Shown here piece by piece: positions 1 to 6,049 of a stretch of DNA of 6,049 bases. The notes under the pieces are model-generated. The model worked only from the letters and a program-made list of their open reading frames with translations. It was not told the origin of the DNA and did not search any database. Made by a program: the position numbers and the translations under genes. How positions within the stretch are numbered: position 1 is the first letter of the stretch; each line of letters begins with the position of its first letter. Source of the DNA: Candidatus Acetothermia bacterium (GTDB lineage: Bacteria > Bipolaricaulota > Bipolaricaulia > Bipolaricaulales > Bipolaricaulaceae); the NCBI GenBank assembly GCA_003551325.1, contig PUMK01000159.1, positions 1 through 6,049 on the forward strand, given 5' to 3'.

Positions 1-2376
1 ACGCGCCTTCACTGGGGGCTTGTTCTCTGGATCGCACTCCTCTCGGTCCAGCTTGGAACTGAAAGGGTACTCGGCTTCCGGTTGGCGCTCTCCGACCTTG
101 CGCTTGCGGTGACGTTCCCCTTGATGGTGTTTGCCTGGCTGCATGGAAGGCAGCAGGAGCACGATGAACAGCTGCGGGTACGAACGAACCTCGACGGCTA
201 CCTCGTAGCGCTCGTTGCCGTGTTGGCCATGGGGATGGGGGTGGCATGGCTCCGTGTGGGGCAGCTCTCCTTGTACGTCACCCTGAACAAGGGCGCGGGG
301 ATCCTCGTCATGGTGGTCTCGTTCATCATGGCGGCGACCCTGCTCCGCGGACGGGCCGGGCGGGCGCTGACGGTCCTCCTTGTCACGGGATCCCTCATCA
401 ACGTGGTGGGCCTTGGTTTCTACGCATTGTGGGTGTCCATGGGCGTGGGGAGCCCCTTCGTGTTCCCGGGTGGGAGACTGACCGGACTCCTTGTGGACCC
501 CAACGCCTACGGAGGCTTCCTCGCGGTGCTCCTCATGCTGCAGCTCGCACTGCTCGTCTACCGGGCGTTTCGTGGTCGGTGGTTCCTCATCGCCGGAACC
601 GTCAACGCCCTGTGCTTGATGATCGGTCTGGGGCTCTCCCTCTCGCGCGGTGCGTGGCTGGCCGTGGCCGGGGGAGCGCTGGCGTTTCTCCCGCTTGTGC
701 GGCGGGAGCTCACTGTCCGACGACTGCTCGCTGGCCTGGGCATGCTCGCTCTGGCGGGCGCGCTGATCTGGGCGCTTGCCGGCCCCTATCTTTCGTTGCG
801 GATCGAGGGCATCTCCCACGCCACCTCGGTGGTTGCCCGATGGGACATGATCAGGTTCGGCTTCGAATTCTTCCGAAGTTCCCCGGTGTGGGGGATCGGG
901 ATCGACGTGTCACGACAGTTGGGCTTGCCGTGGATCATCCACAACACGTTCATCTGGTTCCTGGCGGAGATGGGGTTGATCGGGTTCGGCGTGCTGATGC
1001 TCCTCCTCCTGCGCGTCGGGCGGAACTTCCGTGCGGCGTTGTGGTCGGACGGCCGGCTGCGCGCGTGGGCAGTGGGAGCTGCCGCGGCATGGGTGTCGAT
1101 GCTGTTCCTTGCCTTCGGGATCGAGGCCTTGTACCAGCGGCACCTGTGGCTTCTCTTTGCCCTGTCGCTGGTCCTCCGTGAGGACGCGCGGGCAGCCGCG
1201 CGTGCAGCCGTTGCTCGGCCGCATCGGATCCTGCTTGTGGCTACGTATGCCCCAACCGTGAACGCGTTCCTCCTTCCCCACATCGAACGGCTGCGGAAGC
1301 GGGGGTTCGAGGTCGATGTGGCCTGCAACGTCCACCGTGAAGCAGCAAGCGAACCCATCCGCGCCCATGGGGCGACGGTGTACCCCCTGCCGCTCAGGCG
1401 ACGGTTCCTCTCTTCGGGGAACCTGCAGGCCGTTGCCGGGCTATTCCGGCTCATCCGGGCGCGGGGTTATGCAGCCGTCCATGTCCACACCCCCGTGGCC
1501 GCCTTCCTTGGTCGGCTGGCGGCACGGTGGGCCGACCCGCACGTGCGGACCCTGTACACCGCACATGGGTTCCACTTCTTCAAGGGAGCTCCCTGGCGCT
1601 ACGGGATCCTCTACCGCACGGCGGAGCGGATCGCCGCGCGGTGGACGGATTGCCTGATCGTGATGAACGAGGAGGATCTCAAGCAGGGAAAGCAGTTGGG
1701 GTTCCGTGAAGGGGAGAACCTGTTCTCTGTGCACGGCGTAGGGGTGGATGTGGGGATGCTCACGCCCTCCACGCTCCCTGAGAACCCGGTGCGCGAAGAA
1801 CTGGGCTTGGGCGAGGACGACGCGGTGGTCACCTGTGTGGCGGAGTTCATCCCCAGGAAGAACCATACGTTCCTTCTTTTGGCATGGAGCCTCGTGGCCC
1901 ATGAGGAACCGAGGGCCCACCTTCTCCTCGTGGGCAGCGGAGCACTCCGGGAAACCCTGGAGGATTGGGTCGAGCAGTTGGCAATCCCGCGGGTGCGGTT
2001 CCTCGGTTTCCGCCGAGATGTCCCGCAGATTCTGTGGGAGAGCGATGTTCTTACCCTGGTCTCCGGACATGAAGGTCTGCCGCGGTCGATCATGGAAGCG
2101 ATGGCGGCGGGGAAAGCTGTGGTGGCGACGGACGTTCGGGGAAGCCGTGATCTCGTGGATGAGGGGGAGACAGGTCTGCTCGTAAAGCCGGGGGACGTGG
2201 CCGGCCTGACCGAGGCACTCCTCCGCCTGATCTGGGATCGCGATCTCCGCAACAGGATGGGCGAGGCTGGACGGGCCACAATCCTTGGGTACGACCTCCC
2301 GGTCGTCCTCGGGGAGATGGACGAGATCTACGACTGCATGGAACTTCCGGGTTCATCGGAGCGCGGGGAAGACTGA
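1..2376 (+). CDS. O-antigen ligase-like membrane domain fused to GT4 glycosyltransferase (5' partial)
   Basis: The frame is open from base 1, so the N terminus is missing; 791 residues are visible (numbered here from base 1). Residues ~1-390 are a hydrophobic multi-helix O-antigen ligase/polymerase (Wzy_C, WaaL-like) domain. It shows the family landmarks: R159 ahead of a DPN motif (166-168), SRGAW (215-219), R280 before the large loop, then PVWGIGI and HNTFIWF with H314, followed by AEMGLIGF. An Ala/Arg-rich linker (~390-407) leads into a full GT4 domain (~409-780): RILLVATYA as first beta strand, TAHGFHFF (H522), RK at 619-620 for the nucleotide-sugar phosphates, and the EX7E motif E691/E699 in HEGLPRSIME. 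By family knowledge the first half transfers or polymerises lipid-linked glycans on the outer face of the inner membrane, and the second adds a sugar in the cytosol. Donor and acceptor are unknown. The fusion is unusual, because these are normally two genes, and no plausible internal start separates the halves. Confidence 0.92.
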   Translation, partial: TRLHWGLVLWIALLSVQLGTERVLGFRLALSDLALAVTFPLMVFAWLHGRQQEHDEQLRVRTNLDGYLVALVAVLAMGMGVAWLRVGQLSLYVTLNKGAGILVMVVSFIMAATLLRGRAGRALTVLLVTGSLINVVGLGFYALWVSMGVGSPFVFPGGRLTGLLVDPNAYGGFLAVLLMLQLALLVYRAFRGRWFLIAGTVNALCLMIGLGLSLSRGAWLAVAGGALAFLPLVRRELTVRRLLAGLGMLALAGALIWALAGPYLSLRIEGISHATSVVARWDMIRFGFEFFRSSPVWGIGIDVSRQLGLPWIIHNTFIWFLAEMGLIGFGVLMLLLLRVGRNFRAALWSDGRLRAWAVGAAAAWVSMLFLAFGIEALYQRHLWLLFALSLVLREDARAAARAAVARPHRILLVATYAPTVNAFLLPHIERLRKRGFEVDVACNVHREAASEPIRAHGATVYPLPLRRRFLSSGNLQAVAGLFRLIRARGYAAVHVHTPVAAFLGRLAARWADPHVRTLYTAHGFHFFKGAPWRYGILYRTAERIAARWTDCLIVMNEEDLKQGKQLGFREGENLFSVHGVGVDVGMLTPSTLPENPVREELGLGEDDAVVTCVAEFIPRKNHTFLLLAWSLVAHEEPRAHLLLVGSGALRETLEDWVEQLAIPRVRFLGFRRDVPQILWESDVLTLVSGHEGLPRSIMEAMAAGKAVVATDVRGSRDLVDEGETGLLVKPGDVAGLTEALLRLIWDRDLRNRMGEAGRATILGYDLPVVLGEMDEIYDCMELPGSSERGED

Positions 2377-2383
2377 CCGCGTT

Positions 2384-2421
2384 GCTCCGGTACGATCCCG
2401 TGGTGTGCGTAGAACCGGGGC
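2384..2421. terminator. Possible stem-loop between the convergent genes
   Basis: GCTCCGGT (2384-2391) can pair with ACCGGGGC (2414-2421), giving an 8-bp stem with one G-T wobble. The 22-nt loop could pair further (ACG with CGT). It lies in the 70-bp gap between the two facing stop codons, where a shared terminator would be expected. No T-run follows on either strand, so it is not a classical intrinsic terminator. It could be a Rho-independent-like hairpin, a 3'-end stabiliser, or chance in GC-rich DNA. Confidence 0.25.
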
Positions 2422-2446
2422 CCAGCGTGCCCATCAGCCTCGGCAA

Positions 2447-4339
2447 TCAGGGAAGAGGGCCCTTGCCTTGCAGGAACATGTGATCCCAAAGCTGCACGGC
2501 CAGCACACCCATGAGCCGGTACCCCCAGTCCTGACGACGGGCGCGATGCTCGGAGAGCATGCGGGCCACAGTTCCGGGATCGAAGTACCCGCTGCGCCTA
2601 AGCGCAGGTGAAGAGAGAAGTTCATGCGCAAACTCGGGGAGCTCGGCACGGAGCCAGGCTGCCACAGGCGCACCCAATCCCCGCTTGCGGCGCTGGGCGA
2701 TCTCTCGGGGAAGCACGTGCTGCACCGCCTGCCTCAGGATGTACTTCTCGCGAAGCCCTTTGAGCTTGAGCGCCGGAGGAATACGCGCCGCCAGTTCCAC
2801 AAGCTCGTGATCAAGGAACGGCAACCGCATCTCGACGGATCGGGCCATGGCCACACGGTCGAGCGTGCCGATGACGAACGACGGGAGGCGGATGTGCCCC
2901 TCGTAGTACTGCAGCTGCGAGAACCGGTCCCAGCGAGGAAAGGATTGGGGGAGAGGGAGTTCCCAAGCTGGCTCCGCGGCATCGTGGACGCACGCCCGCA
3001 TCTGGGCTGTGAGCGGCTGGTGATGGGTCAGGCGATGAACGCCGAGCAGGATGCGGTAGCGCGCAAGGTCCATGACGGACGGGGCGGAAAGGAGGCTGCG
3101 CACCCTGTGGAACCGCCCCTGGAATACCGGGAAGCCGGCAACCGCCCGGCGCACGACCGGTGGGATCGGGGACAGGCGCTCGATAAGCTTGTCGAGGAGG
3201 AACCACAGGTAGCCGCCGAACACCTCGTCGGCCCCCTCACCGGCAAGGACGACGCGGGTGTCCCGGGCGCTTGCCTCGACAAGCAGAAGCCGCAACACCT
3301 CAAGGCCCGAGGTCGTGGGCTCCTCGGCGTACCACAGCGCCTCAGGGAGCCTAGAAAGGTCGGCCGGCGTACACACGACGACACGACCCTGCAAGGGGTA
3401 ATCAGGGTGATCAAGGAGGGTGCTCTGGCCGTGCACCTCATCGAAACCGGCGAAGGAGAAGGAGAGCATGGCCACAGGAAGCGGACCGCTCCTGTGGCGG
3501 GCCATGAGGGCCACCACTGCGCTCGAATCCACACCTCCGCTGAGCCACGCACCGGCCGGGGTGTCGTTGTGCAGGCGGAGGCTGACCGACGCTTCCAGCT
3601 TGTCCCTGAGCATCTCCGTCCATGCGGACACACTGCGCCGTCGGTCCTCTACGCTTGAGCTTGGCTCCGGGAAGTCCCAGTAGCGCTCGAGGGACACCTT
3701 GCCCGCTCGGTAGGTCAACCTACAGCCGGGCGGGAGCTGGCGAAGCGCCCTGAACAGGGTGTCCGGACCAACCACGAACCCGAACGAGAGGAAGTGTCCA
3801 AGACTTCGGACGTTCAGCTCCCGCTGCACCTCCGGAAAGGAAAGGACAGCCTTCTGCTCCGAGGCGAACACAAGCCCGTCCGGGGTCTCCGCATAGTAGA
3901 GCGGCTTGACCCCCAACCGGTCGCGCGCCAACAGGAGCTGTCGGCCGCGCACGTCCCACACGGCCAAGGAGAACGCACCACGGAGCCTATCGAGACAACC
4001 GGCTCCCACGTCCTCATACAGGTGAGCGATGACCTCGGCATCCGAGCTGCTGGTCAAGCGATGCCCAGCCGCTCGGAGTTCCTTTCGCAGCTCCGCCGCA
4101 TTGTGGATCGGCCCGCTTAGGGCAACCAGAATCGAACGGTCCTCGTTGACCCCTGGCTCCTCCCCGGCCTCTCGGTCAACCATGCGCGGGCTCTGAACAG
4201 CAAACGCGACTCCAGTGACAATACGACAGGCCTCGTCATGATCGTCGTGGTCAGGCTGGAAGCGGAGCATTGCGTGGAGCGCCTGCGGGCTGAGGCACCT
4301 CGCAGGATCACGAGACGCAAACCCAACGATCCCGCTCAT
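2447..4339 (-). CDS. Asparagine synthetase (AsnB) family amide synthase with degenerate glutaminase domain
   Basis: A 630-aa protein, normal for the AsnB family. The N-terminal class II glutamine amidotransferase fold (~1-200) is recognisable by MSGIVGF, SSDAEV (98-103), RGAFSLAVWD (120-129) and LARDRLGVKPLYY (137-149). However, the nucleophile Cys is Ser2 (codon AGC), the RGPD motif has become FQPD (27-30), and the NGE motif is SGP (75-77); only D100 is kept. The C-terminal synthetase domain (~235-625) looks intact: PP-loop SGGVDSS (267-273), GEGADEVFGGY (367-377), RLPFLD (505-510), EKYILR (531-536) and RKRGLGAP (551-558). Such domains adenylate a carboxylate with ATP and pass it to an amine. 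Here glutamine hydrolysis is probably lost, so free ammonia or another amine may be the acceptor. AsnB-like enzymes in O-antigen loci (e.g. WbpS) amidate uronic acids, a fitting precedent. The start was chosen because Met sits directly before the family-conserved SGIVGF. It is the last gene of the operon, 10 bp after the Mur ligase. Confidence 0.94.
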   Translation of the reverse strand: MSGIVGFASRDPARCLSPQALHAMLRFQPDHDDHDEACRIVTGVAFAVQSPRMVDREAGEEPGVNEDRSILVALSGPIHNAAELRKELRAAGHRLTSSSDAEVIAHLYEDVGAGCLDRLRGAFSLAVWDVRGRQLLLARDRLGVKPLYYAETPDGLVFASEQKAVLSFPEVQRELNVRSLGHFLSFGFVVGPDTLFRALRQLPPGCRLTYRAGKVSLERYWDFPEPSSSVEDRRRSVSAWTEMLRDKLEASVSLRLHNDTPAGAWLSGGVDSSAVVALMARHRSGPLPVAMLSFSFAGFDEVHGQSTLLDHPDYPLQGRVVVCTPADLSRLPEALWYAEEPTTSGLEVLRLLLVEASARDTRVVLAGEGADEVFGGYLWFLLDKLIERLSPIPPVVRRAVAGFPVFQGRFHRVRSLLSAPSVMDLARYRILLGVHRLTHHQPLTAQMRACVHDAAEPAWELPLPQSFPRWDRFSQLQYYEGHIRLPSFVIGTLDRVAMARSVEMRLPFLDHELVELAARIPPALKLKGLREKYILRQAVQHVLPREIAQRRKRGLGAPVAAWLRAELPEFAHELLSSPALRRSGYFDPGTVARMLSEHRARRQDWGYRLMGVLAVQLWDHMFLQGKGPLP

Positions 4340-4368
4340 GCCCGGGTGTTCATCGCGGCGGCCTCTCC
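4336..4368 (-). promoter_or_regulatory. Translational-coupling junction with nested mini-ORF (SD + ATGA...ATGA)
   Basis: On the minus strand a strong Shine-Dalgarno GGAGAGG (4368-4362) lies within the last Mur ligase codons. Eight bases on is an ATG (4353) overlapping the Mur ligase TGA as ATGA. That ATG opens a five-codon frame (MNTRA) whose own TGA overlaps the ATG of the AsnB-like gene (4339), again as ATGA. The SD is 22 nt from the AsnB start, too far to serve it directly. Reinitiation after the mini-ORF or after Mur ligase termination is the likely route. Confidence 0.4.
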
Positions 4369-5630
4369 AGTTGATCGCACCGCGCACAACCGGGCTTGAG
4401 ATCACAGAACGGAGCATCACAGAGGACGCGGCGCCCCTGCAGAGCATACGCCACACGGACCAGCTTCTGCGTCGTACGCCCTTTGATGAGCACGACATCA
4501 CCTGGTGTGAGGAGCGCTTCGACCAACGCCACTGCCCTGCGGGCACTCCTTCCCGCCAAGCGGAAAACCTCACGAGGCATGCCAACCTCCACAGCACCCG
4601 AGCGCAGAGGGCCGTACTGCCTGCGCCCACCGACAAACACCACGTGATCTGCAACATGAGCCAGTTTCCGACCAAGCGCCCGGTAGATCGGGCCCTGGCT
4701 TCCCGGCGGCTCCTCCACCTCGCCCAACACGACAAGCCTTCGCTCTGCCTCGAGATCGCCCAGCACGGCCAGCGCAGCTTCAACCGTCTCCAAGTGCCCC
4801 TTGTAACTATCCACGAGAAGAAACGCACCGGTGGGGGTAGCGACAAGCTCCAGCCTCTCCGGCATGGGAGGAAGCTCCGCCAACCGCTTCAGCGCTGTAG
4901 GCACATCGATTCCCGCTTCCCTCGCCACAGCCACCGCCGCCAACACCGGATAGGCCATGGGCTGTCCTACGAGCGGGGTCGCGGCCGTGTGCTCCTCCCC
5001 ACCGGCGTGCAGAGCGAACAGCATTCCCGTGTGCACATCGCAGCGCACGTCGCTTGCCCGAACGTGGGCCTCTTCAGCGAAACCGTAGGTCACAATCCTG
5101 GCGTCGGTGGCGTTGCGCATCAAGAGGGCGTGAGGATCGTCGGCGTTCAGCAGTGCCACACCCGACCGGGGGAGGGCACGAACCATGGCCGCCTTCTCCT
5201 CCCGCGTGTTGTCCAAGCTCCCCAGGGAGGTTCCATGCTCGCTTCCAATGCCCGTGACCACAACGATGTCCGGCCGAACGAGCCGGGCGTACCCCTCCAT
5301 CATCCCTGGCCTGCTGATCCCCACTTCGACGACCGCGTGCCGCCACCAGGGGCGAACGCCAAACAGGGCCGTGGCCACGAACACCCCTGCATTCCACCCC
5401 ACGTGCCGCACCGGCTGACCCAAGGCACAGGCGATGGCCCGAGTGGTGGTGGTCTTCCCGAACGAGCCGACCACGGCGATGAACCGCGTCCTGCGGAGGA
5501 CCGTGCGGCGGTAGAGGTGCGTGAGCGGCCAGATCACGCGCTTCATCCGGGCCAGCGTAGCGTGATACAACCGGCGGCGACCGTAACCCGTACGGAGCAA
5601 ACAAGGAATCTGCCGCCATCTACTGTCCAC
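4350..5630 (-). CDS. MurF-like Mur ligase family protein, lacking the N-terminal substrate domain
   Basis: A 426-aa ATP-dependent amide ligase of the Mur family. After a basic leader of ~48 residues it enters the central ATPase domain: P-loop VGSFGKTT (54-61), WNAGV (79-83), VEVGISRPGMM (101-111) and LNADDPHA (161-168). A C-terminal domain follows, with ER at 258-259, DSYKGHL (274-280), VLGEVEE (301-307) and GDVVLIKGRTTQKL (377-390), all MurF-type. MurF itself is ~450 aa with an extra N-terminal UDP-MurNAc-binding domain, absent here, so this is unlikely to be the cell-wall enzyme. The family forms an acyl phosphate on a carboxylate and joins it to an amine, often an amino acid. The tail carries C404, C409, C415 and C418, a possible metal knuckle. 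GTG 5630 is the first start after an in-frame TGA and has GGTGA six bases upstream; Met29 (5546) is an alternative. CapB/PgsB-like or MurT-like roles are possible but not shown. Confidence 0.92.
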   Translation of the reverse strand: MDSRWRQIPCLLRTGYGRRRLYHATLARMKRVIWPLTHLYRRTVLRRTRFIAVVGSFGKTTTTRAIACALGQPVRHVGWNAGVFVATALFGVRPWWRHAVVEVGISRPGMMEGYARLVRPDIVVVTGIGSEHGTSLGSLDNTREEKAAMVRALPRSGVALLNADDPHALLMRNATDARIVTYGFAEEAHVRASDVRCDVHTGMLFALHAGGEEHTAATPLVGQPMAYPVLAAVAVAREAGIDVPTALKRLAELPPMPERLELVATPTGAFLLVDSYKGHLETVEAALAVLGDLEAERRLVVLGEVEEPPGSQGPIYRALGRKLAHVADHVVFVGGRRQYGPLRSGAVEVGMPREVFRLAGRSARRAVALVEALLTPGDVVLIKGRTTQKLVRVAYALQGRRVLCDAPFCDLKPGCARCDQLERPPR

Positions 5631-5636
5631 AGGCGA

Positions 5637-5641
5637 TCACC
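5637..5641 (-). promoter_or_regulatory. Shine-Dalgarno for the Mur ligase GTG start
   Basis: GGTGA (5641-5637, minus strand) matches the 3' part of the consensus AAGGAGGTGA and sits six bases before GTG 5630. Its TGA is also the in-frame stop that bounds the Mur ligase frame upstream. It supports GTG 5630 over the internal ATG at 5546, which has no visible SD. Confidence 0.45.
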
Positions 5642-5658
5642 ATGCCGTTCATAACACC

Positions 5659-6049
5659 TTACAAGACCTGATGGTACTGGAAGAAGCGGCGCACACGCGG
5701 ATTGCGCAGCAGACCGGCATGGCCCTGGATCAGATGGCGACCGCAGTGATCGTTGGCCTCCAAGATCTTGAAACCTGGCGAAGAATCCGTGATGGCGACA
5801 TCCCAGCCAACGTACACGACACAACGCAGGTGGCGGGCCATGTGCAGCACAACCTCTCGAACATCTGCCCAATTGGGGAGTACAGTTCCGGTGATCCGGA
5901 CACCGGTATCTGGATGATCGTCACGGGAACGGCGCTCCGTCAGTGCGTCATCGTAATGGAGCGCCGGCCCCAGCGTCCCCGACTCGAGATCCACGCCTGA
6001 GGCAACCCCACCACGATGCGCGTTGTCCGTGGGAAACGAGCGCTGCGTG
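5659..6049 (-). CDS. ATP-grasp protein, sugar-transfer-associated type (C-terminal part, 5' partial)
   Basis: The frame is open to the right edge, so only the last 129 residues are seen (numbered from the edge). They match the C-terminal half of ATPgrasp_ST (sugar-transfer associated; related to RimK-like alpha-L-glutamate ligase-related proteins). In order they show NAHRGGVASGVDL (9-21) with GTLG following, a HPDTG segment (45-49), VLPNW (56-60), VGWDVAIT (80-87) whose D83 is the expected metal ligand, and KILEAND (94-100) with the E97/N99 pair that binds Mg-ATP in ATP-grasp enzymes. The sequence ends shortly after LIQGHAGL. The family activates a carboxylate as an acyl phosphate and couples it to an amine or thiol; this subgroup is associated with polysaccharide loci, substrate unknown. 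It is the first visible gene of the minus-strand operon, with its stop TAA 28 bp before the Mur ligase GTG. The ATP-binding N-terminal half lies outside the window. Confidence 0.85.
   Translation of the reverse strand, partial: TQRSFPTDNAHRGGVASGVDLESGTLGPALHYDDALTERRSRDDHPDTGVRITGTVLPNWADVREVVLHMARHLRCVVYVGWDVAITDSSPGFKILEANDHCGRHLIQGHAGLLRNPRVRRFFQYHQVL

Noticed and set aside
246..1181. 311-aa plus-strand ORF inside the ligase domain in another frame
   Set aside because: The overlapping frame encodes a well-defined membrane ligase domain; this one gives Gly/Arg/Pro-rich sequence without motifs.
82..2376. TTG at 82 as the start of the ligase-GT gene
   Set aside because: The frame is open back to base 1 with a hydrophobic helix before 82, and the nearest purine-rich stretch (AAAGGG) is about 14 nt away. 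The gene is 5' truncated by the window, not started at 82.
2419..2462. Two GGGCCC palindromes flanking the AsnB-like stop codon
   Set aside because: Short self-palindromes expected in GC-rich DNA; they do not form a convincing terminator or recombination site.
2624..3658. 344-aa plus-strand ORF antisense to the AsnB-like gene
   Set aside because: Low-complexity charged translation with no recognisable domain; a typical antisense shadow of a high-GC gene.
2447..4339. Simple housekeeping asparagine synthetase (asnB)
   Set aside because: Loss of Cys2, RGPD and NGE together, plus the ligase operon context, make glutamine-dependent asparagine synthesis unlikely. Ammonia-dependent asparagine formation cannot be fully excluded.
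4340..4846. N-terminal extension of the AsnB-like frame to 4846 (799 aa)
   Set aside because: The extra 169 residues are an out-of-frame reading of the Mur ligase gene on the same strand. The family-conserved start is the Met before SGIVGF at 4339.
4338..5654. 438-aa plus-strand ORF antisense to the Mur ligase
   Set aside because: Exactly mirrors a gene with clear Mur ligase motifs; its own translation is His/Arg/Pro-rich with no domain.
5659..5994. GTG at 5994 as the start of a small 111-aa gene
   Set aside because: This GTG is the Val of the conserved SGVDL segment of an ATP-grasp domain, and the frame continues to the window edge with family-like sequence (NAHRGGVASG).
5671..6000. 109-aa plus-strand ORF at the right edge
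   Set aside because: Antisense to the ATP-grasp coding sequence; no domain, and the opposite strand carries the ATP-grasp motifs.

Overview
The window is bacterial DNA of high G+C content (about 60-65% by eye). Genes are packed tightly in two blocks that face each other. No rRNA, tRNA, CRISPR, IS or phage feature is visible, and I cannot name the phylum from the sequence. The content (O-antigen ligase-like membrane protein, GT4 glycosyltransferase, several ATP-dependent amide-bond ligases) points to a cell-surface or exopolysaccharide/glycoconjugate locus.

Left block, plus strand, 1-2376: one long reading frame, already open at the left edge, so its start is missing. It encodes an O-antigen ligase/polymerase-type membrane domain fused directly to a complete cytosolic GT4 glycosyltransferase. 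About 70 bp of convergent intergenic DNA follows, holding a possible stem-loop without a U-tract.

Right block, minus strand, transcribed from 6049 towards 2447: three closely spaced genes that look like one operon. In order of transcription they are (i) the C-terminal part of an ATP-grasp protein of the 'sugar-transfer associated' type, cut by the right edge; (ii) a MurF-like Mur ligase without the usual N-terminal substrate domain and with a four-cysteine tail; and (iii) an asparagine-synthetase-family protein whose synthetase half looks intact but whose glutaminase half has lost its catalytic Cys and other key residues. Gene spacings are 28 bp and 10 bp. The second junction has an unusual nested ATGA arrangement suggesting translational coupling.

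Taken together, the operon puts three different carboxylate-activating amide-ligase chemistries side by side: acyl phosphate by ATP-grasp, acyl phosphate by Mur ligase, and acyl adenylate by the AsnB fold. All lie next to polysaccharide-assembly functions. The most economical inference is a pathway that decorates a surface sugar or glycolipid with amino acids or amines, or builds a small amide-linked polymer. Substrates cannot be read from the sequence. The promoters of both blocks lie outside the window.
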